Positions 46,290 to 57,650 of a stretch of 64,000 nt of DNA are shown here, one piece after another; position 1 is the first letter of the stretch, and the number at the start of each line of letters is the position of its first letter. Made by a program: the position numbers and the translations under genes. Location: contig NC_133660.1 of NCBI RefSeq assembly GCF_037893015.1, positions 160,760,937 through 160,824,936 on the forward strand. The letters are read 5' to 3'. Under the pieces are notes generated by a model. That model was not told the DNA's origin. It made no database searches and saw only the letters and a list, made by a program, of their open reading frames with translations. This DNA comes from Macrotis lagotis (lineage: Eukaryota > Chordata > Mammalia > Peramelemorphia > Peramelidae).

Positions 46290-47190
46290 ATTAAGGTCAT
46301 CCCATAGATAATTCCCTCAAATTTCTCCTTTCATGTCTTAAAAGTTCTCAACTTCACCTATTTTTCAATCTCAACTTCACCTATTTTCAATTCTACAGCC
46401 AAGTTTAATCTCCTTCTGTTTTCAAACCCATGTCCAGTTCATGGAAGGTAATATCAGAAACAAACTACTCTTCTATTTCTTCCTTCTCTTCTCCATTCTT
46501 TGCCTCAGAAATCTCATTCACTTCAATGTCTTCAACCCATACACACAGAGGCCCCCATTACCAAATTCCTGGCCTACTGCAGTGGCTTAAGAGTTTTTAC
46601 CTACTGTTCTATCACCAACTATGGTTCTCTAATGCCTACCCAGTAAAAGTCACATTTCTCTATCCGGACCATCCTACCTCTCTATCCTAATCTCTTAAAA
46701 CCCCCTAGAATATCCTCTTCCTATCAAACTAGCTAGGGGAGCTAGGTAGCCTAATGGATAGAATGACAGATTTAGAGTCAGAAGGACTTATTTTCCTGAG
46801 TTCAAAGCTGACCTGAGATACTTATCAGCTGTGTGACCCTGAGCAAGTCATTTAATCCTGTTTACCTCAGTTTCCTCAGCTGCAAAATGAGCTGGAGAAA
46901 GAGATGGCAAACTACGCTAGTATCATTACTAATAAAACTCCAAATAAGGTTTTGAAAAATTGAGTGACAGGAAAAAATGACTGAATAACATCAAATCTGC
47001 TAAATGGTTATCCATCCTTTAAAATCCCAACTCAAATGTTATCTTTGTGAAACCTTTCTTAAATATTCTATCCCACTACTCATAAGCATTATCATATCCT
47101 TTTGCTGTTTGAATCCTGCAAAAACACTTTGCTTGGCATTTTATAATGAACTTAATGTGCAATACTATATATTTTAACTGCATTTGATTC
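46290..47190 (+). repeat. L2-like remains, sense, split by SINE-B
   Basis: C/T-rich text such as TCCTGGCCTACTGCAGTGGC and, after the SINE, CCTTTAAAATCCCAACTCAAATG...AAACCTTTCTTAAAT, in L2 order. Weak in parts. Confidence 0.5.
46735..46985 (+). repeat. SINE-B copy, sense, in REST intron
   Basis: GGGAGCTAGGTAGCCTAATGG, GAGTTCAAAGCTGACCTGAG, CCTCAGTTTCCTCAGCTGC, GAGAAAGAGATGGCAAAC. Confidence 0.88.
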
Positions 47191-47214
47191 CCCTACTAAA
47201 TGATAATCTCCTAC

Positions 47215-47400
47215 CAGGAGACAGAGTGGTAGAGAAGGACCTGGCTCTGGAATCAGAACTCATAATATGAGTTCAAATCCTTCCTCTAATGCTCACTGTG
47301 AACATGATATCAGTTTCAGACTTTGTATAATGGTTTCAACTAGTTATAGATGATCCCTGAAGTCCCATACAGTTCTAAATCTATGAACTTATGGCAGGGA
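47215..47400 (+). repeat. MIR copy, sense
   Basis: GGACCTGGCTCTGGAATCAGAAC, GAGTTCAAATCCTTCCTC and the GTTCTAAATCTATGAAC end of MIR-type SINEs. Confidence 0.6.
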
Positions 47401-47719
47401 TTATATCAAAATTCTTAAATTTTTCTCAAACATCATATTTACAAAAAAAAAGTTACATTTGCTCAATATTTATTGAACTGTATTGAATCCTACTTAAAAG
47501 GATTCCCTTCTGGCAGGTTCATACAATTTGTAAGTAAAAGATGGCAGGTACTTTGAAAGTAAGGGAGTATTTCAGAGTGAAAACACAAGTAAATATGGCA
47601 CATAAAAGAATAAGCTAGGAAAAAAACACAATCACAAATACATTGAAAAACAGTAACAAAAAAAAAGAAAAATTAAAAGGAGCAATATAGAGTAACACAC
47701 ATTCTATCAGAGTACATAC

Positions 47720-47768
47720 CCATCTAGATCACTCTATAGTAAAATTACCAAATGGTATCCATACCCAA
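47720..47768 (-). CDS. REST: REST alternative neuronal exon N (REST4 exon)
   Basis: A 49-nt candidate cassette exon in the intron between the finger-5 exon and the last exon. Acceptor GGACCAG|TTGGG at 47769-47768; donor GATGG|GTATGT at 47720-47719. Spliced after the finger-5 exon (phase: ends ...TCA G), it reads V-G-Y-G-Y-H-L-V-I-L-L then TAG at 47734-47736. Human REST4 ends VGYGYHLVIFTRV as remembered, so nine residues agree, and the end differs through a small indel. Inclusion would stop the protein after finger 5, giving the truncated REST4 isoform that lacks fingers 6-9. In eutherians this exon is included in neurons under SRRM4 (nSR100); human inserts of 50 and 62 nt are reported. An internal GTAATT after 20 nt could serve as another donor. 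Exon length is inferred from splice sites. Confidence 0.87.
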
Positions 47769-47803
47769 CTGGTCCTTTGGAATGCATTGTAGAAAAATGG
47801 AAA
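47769..47803 (-). promoter_or_regulatory. REST: Exon N acceptor region with UGC motif
   Basis: On the transcript: CCATTTTTCTACAATGCATTCC, then AAAGGACCAG. The pyrimidine tract is short and set back, and a UGC (47784-47786) lies 16 nt before the exon. SRRM4 is known to act through UGC motifs between a suboptimal pyrimidine tract and the acceptor of neural exons. The match is by eye. Confidence 0.55.
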
Positions 47804-48832
47804 TTAACAATTGATCAAACACAATATTCACACAGTCTCAAAAATATCAAAGTTGTTCAAAACTCTAAAAGATTTAAAATGTATAATAATGCTAAAAGGA
47901 CAGTTTCCAAATTATTTAAGACATTAAACTTCCTTACATTAAGAAAAATTCTCTAACTAATGGTAAAATACTTAAAATTTATTATATAATAGTCTATAAT
48001 AAATATGTATAATGATGTGACCTATATTATGCATATTATATAACAAAATACTTAATACTCAAATTTTAGCAAAATTCTGTCATGTAATAAAAAAGAATAA
48101 AACACATGCATATGAAATGGTAAGTACTTTTAAAAAATATTCCCAAAACATGTTAAACAGCTCAGTGTTGAATACACAAAACTCCCATGAGGGCATAAAA
48201 AGAATTTCAAGCTATTTATTTCCAAAGTTAAGAATATAAATATTTCCTATGTAATCAAAATGAAGAGGATTAACTTGACATAAAAGTTTCAAATCTTGAA
48301 AGAGATGCAGTTAAAAATAAAATGCAATATTACTAACCAATAATAATACCTTTTCAAAAGGCAAAAGCTCTAAGGAAGTATATTTTGTTCAAAAAAACCA
48401 ATAAAGGATACCTATTGAAAATACACAGAAATGCTTTTTAATACTTTCTCAGGTCACTCCCAAAGGGTCATATCTAAAATTAATTCTAAAACAAAAGCAA
48501 TGAGTATATCAAAAATACCAACATGTACATGAAAGAATGAGGGACAACATAGCAAAAAACAAACAATAACACTGAATCAGGAAATTTCAGTAGTTTTCTT
48601 GGGGAAGACATGCTCAGTCAACGAAAACATTTATTAGTACCATCTAGATACTAGGCACTAATACAAAACTAAGCTTACATCAACAAAACAGAATTGAGAT
48701 TAAAAAAAAAAATCAGTGGACTGGAAGAAGGTTAACTGAACAAGATTAATGTAGTCTGGATAAATAGAAAATCCTATACTGAGTAAGTTTAACTCCAAGG
48801 AAGTCAGAGGGGTTTAAATGACTCCAACACTT

Positions 48833-50490
48833 AGAGAGGATGTGGGAAAACTAGGACACTAATGCACTGATGGTGGAGTTGTGAACTGATCCAACCCTTC
48901 TGAAGCACAATCTGGAACTATGTCTAAAGGGCAATAAACTATGCATACCCTTTGATTCAGCAATACCACTGCTGGTTCTGTATTTCAAAGAGATCATAAA
49001 AAAAGGTGGGAAAAATCCACATGTATAAAAATATTTATAGCAGATCTCTTTATAGAGGCAAAGAATTGGAAACTGAGGGAATTTTCATCAATTAGGGAAT
49101 GGTTGAACAAGTCATGGCATAAAAATGTGATAGTCCTGTTGTTCTGTAAGTAATCATGGGCAGGCAGACCTCAGAAAAACCTAGAAAGACTTGCATGAAG
49201 TGATGCTGAGAGAAGTAAACAGAGCCAAGAGAACACTGTACACATTACCAGTAACACTGAGAGATGATCAACTCTGATGGACTTACTCATTTCAGCAGCA
49301 AGATAATTAAAAAAAAAATTCTTTTTTATCATCTTTTGAATTTTACAATTTCCCTTCCAATCTTGTTTCCCTCTTGTGCTCACCCCCCACAGAAGGCAAT
49401 ATGATAGTCCTTACATTGTTTCCATGCTGTACATTGATCAAAATTTAATGTGTTGAGAGATAAATCATATCCTTAAGGGAAAAAAATAAAGAGATGGCAA
49501 AATTACACAATAAGATACCATTTTTTAAAAAAAAACTAAAAGTAATAGTCTTTGTTCAAACTCCACAATTCCCTCTTTGGAAACAGATGGTATTCTCCAT
49601 CACAGATACCCCAAAATTGTCCCTGATTGTTGCACTGATGGAATGAGTGAGTCCTTCAAGGTTGAACATCACCCCCATGTTGCTGTTAGGATGTACAATG
49701 TTTTTCTGGTTCTGCTCATCTCACTCAGCATCAGTTCATGCAAATCCCTCCAGGCTTCCCTGAAATCCTGTCCCTCCTGGTTTCTAATAGAACAATAGTG
49801 TTCCATGACATACATATACCAGTTTGCTAAGCCATTCCCCAATTGAAGGACATTTACTTGATTTCCAATTCTTTGCCACCACAAACAGGGCTGCTATGAA
49901 TATTTTTGTACAAGTGATGTTTTTATCCTTTTTCATTATCTCTTCAGGGTATAGACTCAGTAGTGGTATTGCTAGATCAAAGGATATGCACATTTTTATC
50001 GCCCTTTGGGCATGATTCCAAATTGCTCTCCAGAAAGGTTGGATGAGTTCACAGCTCCACCAACAACATATTAGTGTCCCAGATTTCCCACAGCCCTTCC
50101 AGCATTGATCATTGTCTTTTCTGATCAGATAGGTCAGTCTGAAAGGTATGAGGTGGTACCTCAGAGATACTTTAAATTCAAAAACAATTTAAAGGACTTG
50201 TGATGGAAAATACCATCTTCCTCCAGAGAAGGAACTGTGGAGTTTGAATGCAGATCAAAGCTTACTATTTTTAATTTAAAATTTATTTTATTAACGGTTT
50301 CCCCCCCCTTTTTGATTTGATTCTTTACAATATATTTAACATGGTTAAACATGTATATCCTTTATTAGATTGCTTTCTATCAGGAGGAGAAGGAAGGGAA
50401 GGGAGGGAGAAAAATGTGAAACTCAAAACGAATTGTTGAAAATTATCTTTGCAAATAGTTGGAAACATAAATAAAATATTTTTTCAAAAA
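48833..50490 (+). repeat. L1 ORF2 end/3' region, sense, split by another L1
   Basis: Parts 48833-49304 (GAGGATGTGGGAAAACTAGG...) and 50169-50490 (CTCCAGAGAAGGAACTGTGGAG to GTTGGAAACATAAATAAAAT). Target duplications TGACTCCAACACTT at 48820-48833 and 50492-50505. Confidence 0.88.
49305..50168 (-). repeat. L1 3' region (younger group), antisense, inside L1
   Basis: AAAAAAATTCTTTTTTATC, ATCATATCCTTAAGGG, GAAACAGATGGTATTCTCCATC to CAGTCTGAAAGGTATGAGGTGG. Opposite orientation to the older L1 it entered. Confidence 0.9.
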
Positions 50491-50505
50491 CACTGACTCC
50501 AACAC

Positions 50506-51139
50506 TTCAATGTGGTCAATCACTCCATTAACAACAGCTGAATTTCCAGGAGGTGGTTTGGTAGAGTAGAGGCAGTCAGCATTGGAGTCAGAAAGATCCA
50601 GGTTCATCCTGCCTCTTCTGATCCATACTGGTTGGGGCCCTGGTCAAGTCACCTCAAATCTCAGTGTTCTACAGTAACTTTTGAACAGGATTCTAAATTG
50701 CAGTCCATAGATCTGAGTCCAAATGTCCAGGACAAGAGAAGGAACAAAAGTGACTACCAGGCATTAGCCAAGTCACGCCTGTGACTGTTCAATTATGAGA
50801 TTGTATTAAGAAGACTTAACAAATCCAGATGAACAAAAAGGAATAGAAGATGCTTACCTTGAAAGGGGTAATGAGAAGGGAATAGAAGAGGACAGGTAAA
50901 GATGAATAGAGGCCACAGGTAAGATGATCTTCAAATTATATGAAGATTAATATTGAATCTAAACTTAGAGTGTGGTACTCCAGAGAATATGACTAGGACT
51001 AATAGATGAAAGTTCCAGGTAGGCAGATTTTGTCTGAATATATAATAAAGTAATGATAAAATCTTATTATAAATGGACTGTGACATTAAAAAAATAAGAA
51101 GAGGAATAAATTGTTTCTTTCTCAGCTATGGATAGGAGT
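50506..51139. other. REST intron, mostly unassigned
   Basis: 50545-50680 resembles a degraded sense MIR (GGCAGTCAGCATTGGAGTCAG, GGCCCTGGTCAAGTCACC). The rest is unrecognised. Confidence 0.4.
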
Positions 51140-52255
51140 GGAATTCTTAAACAAGAGATAGAGACAGTTACAAAAGATAAGACATTATCTTCCATTATAT
51201 CAAACTGAAAAGCTTCTGCTAATAAAACTGATGCACCCAGGATAAGTCAAAGAGGGGGAAAAAAGATTTGGTATTCAAGATATATAATCTGTCTATCAGA
51301 CAATCAAAAGAGTCATATAATGATATATGCTTAATATAGTTATACATGTAAAACCTATATTAGATTGCTTTTTATCAGGGGAGGGAAGGAGAAAGAAAAA
51401 TGTGAAACTCAAAACATCACAAAAAAAAGATTTTTATCTCTGTACCACCTCACACCTATCAAATTGGTCAATGTGACTAAAAAGGAAAATGATGAATGCT
51501 GGAAAACTAAGACACTAATGTATTGATAATGCAGTTGTGAACCAATCCAACCATTCTGGAGGGCAATTTGGAACTATGCCCAAAGGGGGAAAACAAAAAG
51601 CTATGCATACCCTTTAATCCAGCAACACCACTATTAGATCTGTAACCTGAAGACATCATAAAAAAAAAAAAGAGGACTTCTATGTATAAAAATATTCATA
51701 GCAGCTCTTTTTGTAGTGGCAAAGAATTGGAAATTGGGGGGATGCCCACCAATTAGGAAGTGACTGAACAAATTGTGGTATATGTATATTAATGGAGTAC
51801 TACTGTTCGGATGGGATTTCAGAAAAGCCCAGAAAGACTTGTATAAATTGACACTGGTCAGAGCCAGAAGAACATTACACACACTAACAACAACATGGGG
51901 TGATGATCAACCATGATGGAGTTGTTCACTTCAACAGTACAGTAATCAAAGACAATTTTAAAAGACTTGTGGGGCCTAAATGAAGACTAAAGTCTTATGA
52001 ATTGTCATTTTTTTTTCTCTCTAATGCTTTCTTTCATCTATTTGGATTTGAGTCTTCTCTCACAACATGATCAATATATATGGATCTATGTTTGGCAAAG
52101 TTAAAAATGTAAAGTCTATATCAGATTGTTTTCTGTCAGGAGGAGGGAAGGGAAGGAGAGAGAAAAATGTAAAACTCAAAACCTTGCAAAAAAAAGATTG
52201 ATAAAAACTACTGTTGCATGTAGTTGGAAAAATAAATAAAATTTTAAAAATTTTA
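51140..52255 (+). repeat. L1 pieces, sense
   Basis: 51140-51290 is L1 ORF2-like (TATCAAACTGAAAAGCTTCTGC). 51325-51432 is an L1 3' tail. 51440-52255 is a separate ORF2-end/3' copy (CACCTCACACCTATCAAATTGG to TAGTTGGAAAAATAAATAAAAT). At least two insertions. Confidence 0.8.
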
Positions 52256-52695
52256 AAATGGAGTAATATATAGTCATCCTTTTCACATCTCAATTTGCCC
52301 CACTGCAGTTTCACTATATCATGAATTTTAAAATAGCACAGAATGGAAAAAGAAATTAAGTGTGAATTTTGGGAGAGTTTTGAGGAAGCCACTGACAACA
52401 TGGGGATGGCTAGCCAACAACAAAGAAAACTTTAGAAACTCAAAAATGCATAAAATATATGCAGAGTATTGTACAATATCAATAGTTTATTTTTTAATAT
52501 CATTATAATTCAGACTTCTCTGGTACAAAGGGAGGGCCAAAAATTTTTACATGGATTTTCCAGATTAAAAGGGTGTCAATGTCCTAACCCCTAAAATCCC
52601 CTTAATACACATTTGCAATGTGGAAGGGATAATTGTATGCCTATATGACTACCAGCCATTCTCACACAAGGACAGGAGAGCAAACTACTCAAAGA
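52256..52695. other. REST intron, unassigned
   Basis: Nothing recognised. Confidence 0.35.
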
Positions 52696-52699
52696 GAAT

Positions 52700-53280
52700 T
52701 CCCAAGTATATTTACAGCCACATAAACAATGCTTAAAATCACTAATAATAAGAGAAATGCAAATCAATATAACCATTAGCTTTCCCTTCACCTTCAACAA
52801 ACTGATAAAAGGACAAAAACATGTCACAAATGTTGGCGGGATTATGGGAACTAGTGTATTGCTTGGTGGAGGTGTGAACTGGTACAATCATTTTGGAAAA
52901 CAGTTGGAATTATGTAAATAAATGACCAAATGTCCATACCATTGACCCAAAGATTCCATTACTTAAGTTATACCCTAAGAAAGTCATTGTAAAGAAGATA
53001 ATTTCTACTCCCATTTATAGCAGCAGCTTTTGTGATAGCAAAGAATTGGAAACTTAGTAGATGCTTACTGAATGGGGAAATGGCTAAACAAATTGTGGTA
53101 TGTGAATGAAAATGCTGTGAAGAATGAATATAAAAAAGCATGAAAAAAATCTTTAAGAACCATCCACACTGTAAATTAAGCTAAGCCAAGAAAACGATAA
53201 AATCAGTAACTACAATGAAAATGCAAAGAGCAATACACAAATCAAAAATGTTACAAAATTATAAAAACAAAAAACATAGC
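52700..53280 (+). repeat. Old L1 ORF2 end, sense
   Basis: AGAGAAATGCAAATCAATATAACC, GGTGGAGGTGTGAACTGGTAC, GCAAAGAATTGGAAACTTAGTAG; clearly more diverged than its neighbours. Confidence 0.72.
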
Positions 53281-53451
53281 TTGAAAAGAGATTAAGAGGT
53301 AACATTCTTAATCCACTCATTCCTCGAAGTAGGAGGTCCACAGATGCTATATGCTGCATATGCTTTCAGAATTTTGTTTTTCAATAAAGTCACTTGTCGT
53401 AATCGTGAAAAAACTAATGACAATAAAATTATATTTAAAAATAGATTGTGA

Positions 53452-53505
53452 ATGTGCATACCCTTTGATCCAGCAATACCACTACTGGGTCTATACCCTA
53501 AAGAG

Positions 53506-53600
<95 letters not shown>

Positions 53601-54214
53601 GATATATGAAAAAACATCACTTGTACAAAAATATTCATAGCAGCCCTTTTGTGGTGGCAAAGAATTGGAAATCAAGTATTTGTCCTTCAATTGGGGAATG
53701 GCTTAATAAACTGTGGTATATGTATGACATGGAACACTACTGTTCTATTAGAAACCAGGACAGATGGGAATTCAGGGAAGCCTGGAGGGATTGGCATGAA
53801 CTGATGCTGAGCAAGATGAGCAGAACCAGAAAAACACTGTACATCCTAACAGCAACGTGGGGGTGATGATCAACCTTGATGGACTTGCTCATTCCATCAG
53901 TGCAATAACCAGGGACAATTTTAGGCTATCTGCCTCCAGAGAAAGAATTGTGGAGTTGGAACAAAAACCAAACACTATCACCTTCAAATTAGGGGGAAAA
54001 AAAACACAACCCTGTTATCTTATTATGTGATTTTGCTATCTCATACTTTATTTTTCTTCCTTAAGGAAATGATTTCTCTCTCATCACATTCAACAGAGAT
54101 CAATGTATAACATGGAAATAATGTAAAGACTAACAGAATGCCTTCTGTGGGGGGGAGTGAAGCAAGAATGGGAGGAAAATTGTAAAACTCAAAATAAATA
54201 AAATATCTCTTTAA
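53452..54214 (+). repeat. L1 3' region, sense (younger group)
   Basis: TGTGCATACCCTTTGATCCAGC to AAAACTCAAAATAAATAAAATATC. Flanked by ATAGATTGTGA at 53441-53451 and 54215-54225. A long TA/CA repeat has grown inside it. Confidence 0.93.
53508..53607 (+). repeat. (TA)n(CA)n(TA)n microsatellite in L1
   Basis: TA units to 53564, CA units 53565-53592, then TATATATAGATATAT. It replaces a short stretch of L1. Confidence 0.95.
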
Positions 54215-54227
54215 ATAGATTGTGATA

Positions 54228-54384
54228 GGGGTGGCTAAGTGGCACAGTGGATAAAGCACCAGCCCTGGAGTCAGGAGGACCTGGGTTCAAATCCGACCTC
54301 AGACACTTAATAATTACCTAGCTGTGTGGCCTTAACCCCACTGCCTTACTAAAAAAAAAACAAAAAAAAACCCACTATAAAAAA
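54228..54384 (+). repeat. SINE-A copy, sense, reusing the L1 target
   Basis: GGGGTGGCTAAGTGGCACAGTGG to an A-rich tail. Flanks ATAGATTGTGA at 54215-54225 and 54385-54395, the same word that flanks the L1 before it. Missing the GGGCAAGCCACTT segment. Confidence 0.92.
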
Positions 54385-54488
54385 ATAGATTGTGAGGTAC
54401 TAAGTTTTAGCCAAGGAATTTCTAGGTTCCCTGTCCAATTTAAAAAAAAAAACTTGGGTAAAGACAGGCTTATTAAAGTCCCACACTA

Positions 54489-54640
54489 GGGGCAGCTAGG
54501 TGGCGCAGTGGATAAAGCACCGGCCCTGGAGTCAGGAGTACCTGGGTTCAAATCTGGTCTCAGACACATAATGATTACCTAGCTGTGTGGCCTTGGGCAA
54601 GCCACTTAATCCCATTTGCCTTGCAAAAAAAAAAAAACCC
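54489..54640 (+). repeat. SINE-A copy, sense
   Basis: GGGGCAGCTAGGTGGCGCAGTGG to CCTTGCAAAAAAAAAAAAACCC; very close to the inferred consensus. Confidence 0.95.
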
Positions 54641-54649
54641 TAAAAAAAA

Positions 54650-55375
54650 TTACAAGATGAGAGAGAGCTCATAAGTGCTAGGGACTTAACTGATGGCAAT
54701 TTTTGAGCCCATCCATGCCTTTCCATCTCAAGGCAATTCTTGCTCACATTTGTCCATAAATAACATAGAGGGCCTTATGCAAGGTTCTAAAAGGCCTTTG
54801 GTTTGGTCTTTTTATGTGAATCTATTCACCTACTTTTGTTCTCTCATACTACATTCATCAGCTGATTTCATTTTCCAATTCTATCAATAAGGATTATTAT
54901 TGGTACCTGCTTATGAATCATGCTTTAGCCATATTTTGTAGTAGCAAAGAAATGGAAGTAAAGTGGATACCATAAACTGGGAAATGGTTTAAAAAATTGT
55001 GGTGCTATCAGTATAGTAATTTCCTGATAAGGAGTTAAAAGAGGCATCATATTAAAGAAATGGATTTTTTCATAAGGAGTATATTAATATCTAGGGAAAA
55101 TGAAATAAAAGAATGCTGTGATAGAATCAGATTTCCCTTATTTTCCCACAAGAGGGATCCGTTTTCTAAAATTGAAGCTGAGTTGGCATTAGGCCCTGAC
55201 CTCAAACAAATGTTCCAATTTGAGGTGTCAAACACTGGCCCCATAATATAAAGACAGATAATGTTAACATGTAATTTTCTAACTCAATACATGACTGCAG
55301 GATCCTTAAATAAGTTTCGTGTCTCTATTCTATCAGAATATAAGACCATTGTTCAAAATGATTAATATTTAGATA
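54650..55375. other. REST intron, mostly unassigned
   Basis: 54918-55020 is a short L1 ORF2-like sliver (GTAGCAAAGAAATGGAAG...GGGAAATGGTT). Remainder unrecognised. Confidence 0.4.
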
Positions 55376-55379
55376 ACTA

Positions 55380-55610
55380 CAAATCAAGGTTTCTCTGACT
55401 TCACATCACCCAGTGACTCTCAAAAATAACATAAGATAAGAGACAATTTTGAAGAGAATGTGGAAAAAAGAAGGCATATTAATACACTATTGGTGAAATT
55501 CTGCATTGGTCCAACTATTCTAGAAGCCAATAGGCAATTATGAGAAAAAAAGTTACAAATATCCACAAATCTTCTAACCCACATATTCCACTGGCAAGGC
55601 AGTGGAAAGG
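55380..55610 (+). repeat. Old L1 fragment, sense
   Basis: Degraded ORF2-end text: GAGAATGTGGAAAAAAGAAGG, ACACTATTGGTGAAATTCTG, CCAACTATTCTAGAAGCC. Confidence 0.6.
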
Positions 55611-57020
55611 TCTAGTCAAGATGACTAAGCAGATACATTCTGGATGCCTAACTCCAACAAACCAATTGCAGCAAAAACTTTAGATTTGTACTCAAAGATA
55701 ATTAATCAAGGTTTTCAGTAAGAAACTATGTGAAAAGACTTCTTCCAACCCCAAACCACATAAAAACTGACAAGATAAGTCAGAGATACATGTGAATCCA
55801 GCAAAATTCTGTGTCCAGAAACACCAAGAATGGAGGGTTCTCCCCTAAGAAAGTCCCAGGGAATGGTAACAGCCAGAAGAGATAAACTCATTGTGAAAGC
55901 AAGGCTCATCTAGGACACTCCAAAAAAGGATTTCTAAGATGATGTAGTACTAATCTTTTAACAGGAAAACAAAAGTTCCTTCAGAATCTTACACCCTGAA
56001 AGGGTACTAAGAAAATTAAACAAGAAAAATAGAGAATCATGAGCACAAATAAATTCTGTTCTGATGGTTTAAAAAAAAAAGTGAAGGGGAGCTCAATCAT
56101 GCCAGAGTATTTTCTGATTTTTGTTGGGCTGGTTCTGTTAAGACATTTTCCTCCTCTTTATTCTTTATTAAGGGGGTGGGAAAGTGTATAATGATTAGAC
56201 ATTTTTTAAAAAAACTAAAATGGTCAAAAAATAATTTAAAATCATTCTTAAAGACCCAATTACTTGGGAATTTATTTTAACAGATAGTCAATATCAATCT
56301 TGTTCATAATGGGACTAGTATCAAAATGCAGAATGTTCATGCTATTGCAAGTCATGCAAATCAAATCTTAAAATCTTAAAAAAAAACCTTATGTACTAAT
56401 TGTATTTATAAAATAATTTATAAAAACTGAAGCCAGAATTCTAACTGAAAAATAAGGAGCTAACCAAGGTTTAGTAATTTTATAATTTTCAAATGGCCTA
56501 TTATTCTAAAAATTCCTTAACAACAAGTATAAGGACCATATGTAGCCCCCCAAAAGTAAAACACACCCTAAAGAACAGGAAAAAGACAGCATTTGAATTT
56601 CTACTGAAAACAAGAAACAAATGTTAATGATTAGTTAGAACTTCATATTTCTTTCATGTGGAAAAAGCTTCTGATAGTGAGGTTCCCTTCCTATGTTAAT
56701 AGAAAGGCACCATAAAAATCTTTCTAAAAATTATATAGAATTTAAAAAGTAGCCAAGTCAGTAAGAAGAAAATGAAGTCAAAATAATGGAGTACAACTGG
56801 TAATCTGCAGGGATCTGGGCTGCAAAAAACTTTCTATAGTCATTAAAATTGTCTCAGAAATCTCACACCCACACCCACACCCACAGATCCCCTCTCTAAG
56901 CTTAACTAAAGTTTTCACATGAGTGTTTAAGACCGAAGAGAGCTCTCAAAAAAGTTCAGAACTATGAACAACTGTGAAACTCTGAACCACCAATAAAGAG
57001 GACTACAATAATAGAAACAG
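55611..57020. other. REST intron, unassigned
   Basis: About 1.4 kb. 55620-55960 vaguely recalls an L1 5' leader but I cannot support it. 56864-56885 is a short (CCCACA)n. Nothing else recognised. Confidence 0.35.
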
Positions 57021-57024
57021 CCTT

Positions 57025-57650
57025 CATCACAGATCACACTGTCAAGGATGACAAAAGGCAAAATTTTAAGTATTGGAATAAAAAGCTGGCACACTAATAC
57101 ACTATTAGAAGAATCACAGATTTTTCCCAACTCTTCTAGAAAGAAATCTGAAGCTAGGTGAAATGAATAAAAATGTCCAAACCCTTTGACTAGAGATCCC
57201 ACAAAGCACATACCCAAGGAGGTCAAGAACTGAAAGAAAGATTTTCCAAATATGGAGTGGCATTTCTTGTGACAAAAGAGAATTGAAAACAAAATGAATG
57301 CCTATTGACTGGGTAAGGCTTAACAACTTGTGTCACATAAATGCAATGAAATATTACTGTCTTAAGAAAATGAGGAATTCTCAAAGGTATGGGAAGAGTT
57401 ATTTGAACTGATAAGAACAGATCCATAAAAATCAACATAAGCAATGAATACTTTATCCTTCCTCCCTCTTTTTTGAAGTAGGAAACTATGGACATGAAGT
57501 ATGTATTTAATATCAGACAAGGTATGCATGATGCACAAGTTAACTAGGTTTTTTCCCTTAACTGTTACAAGGATCACTGAGCAAAGATACAGAGAAGAGT
57601 GTCTGGGGAAATGAAATATTAAAAAAGGCATCAGAAAACTAAGACATGAG
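57025..57650 (+). repeat. Old L1 ORF2 end/3' region, sense
   Basis: AAAAAGCTGGCACACTAATACAC, CTAGAAAGAAATCTGAAGCTAGG, GAATGCCTATTGACTGGGTAAGG, GGAAGAGTTATTTGAACTG. High divergence. Confidence 0.6.

Larger units (their letters stand above)
47401..48819 (-). other. REST: Single-copy REST intron around exon N
   Basis: About 1.4 kb without a recognised repeat, surrounding the alternative exon at 47720-47768. AT-rich. Absence of insertions next to the exon fits purifying selection but is only suggestive. Confidence 0.55.

Noticed and set aside
53351-53866. 171- and 132-codon frames with long YIYIYI runs
   Set aside because: They read through (TA)n(CA)n within an L1; the LYILTATWG-like end is L1 3' sequence.
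56864-56885. (CCCACA)n as a telomere-like repeat
   Set aside because: Unit is not CCCTAA and the run is under four units.
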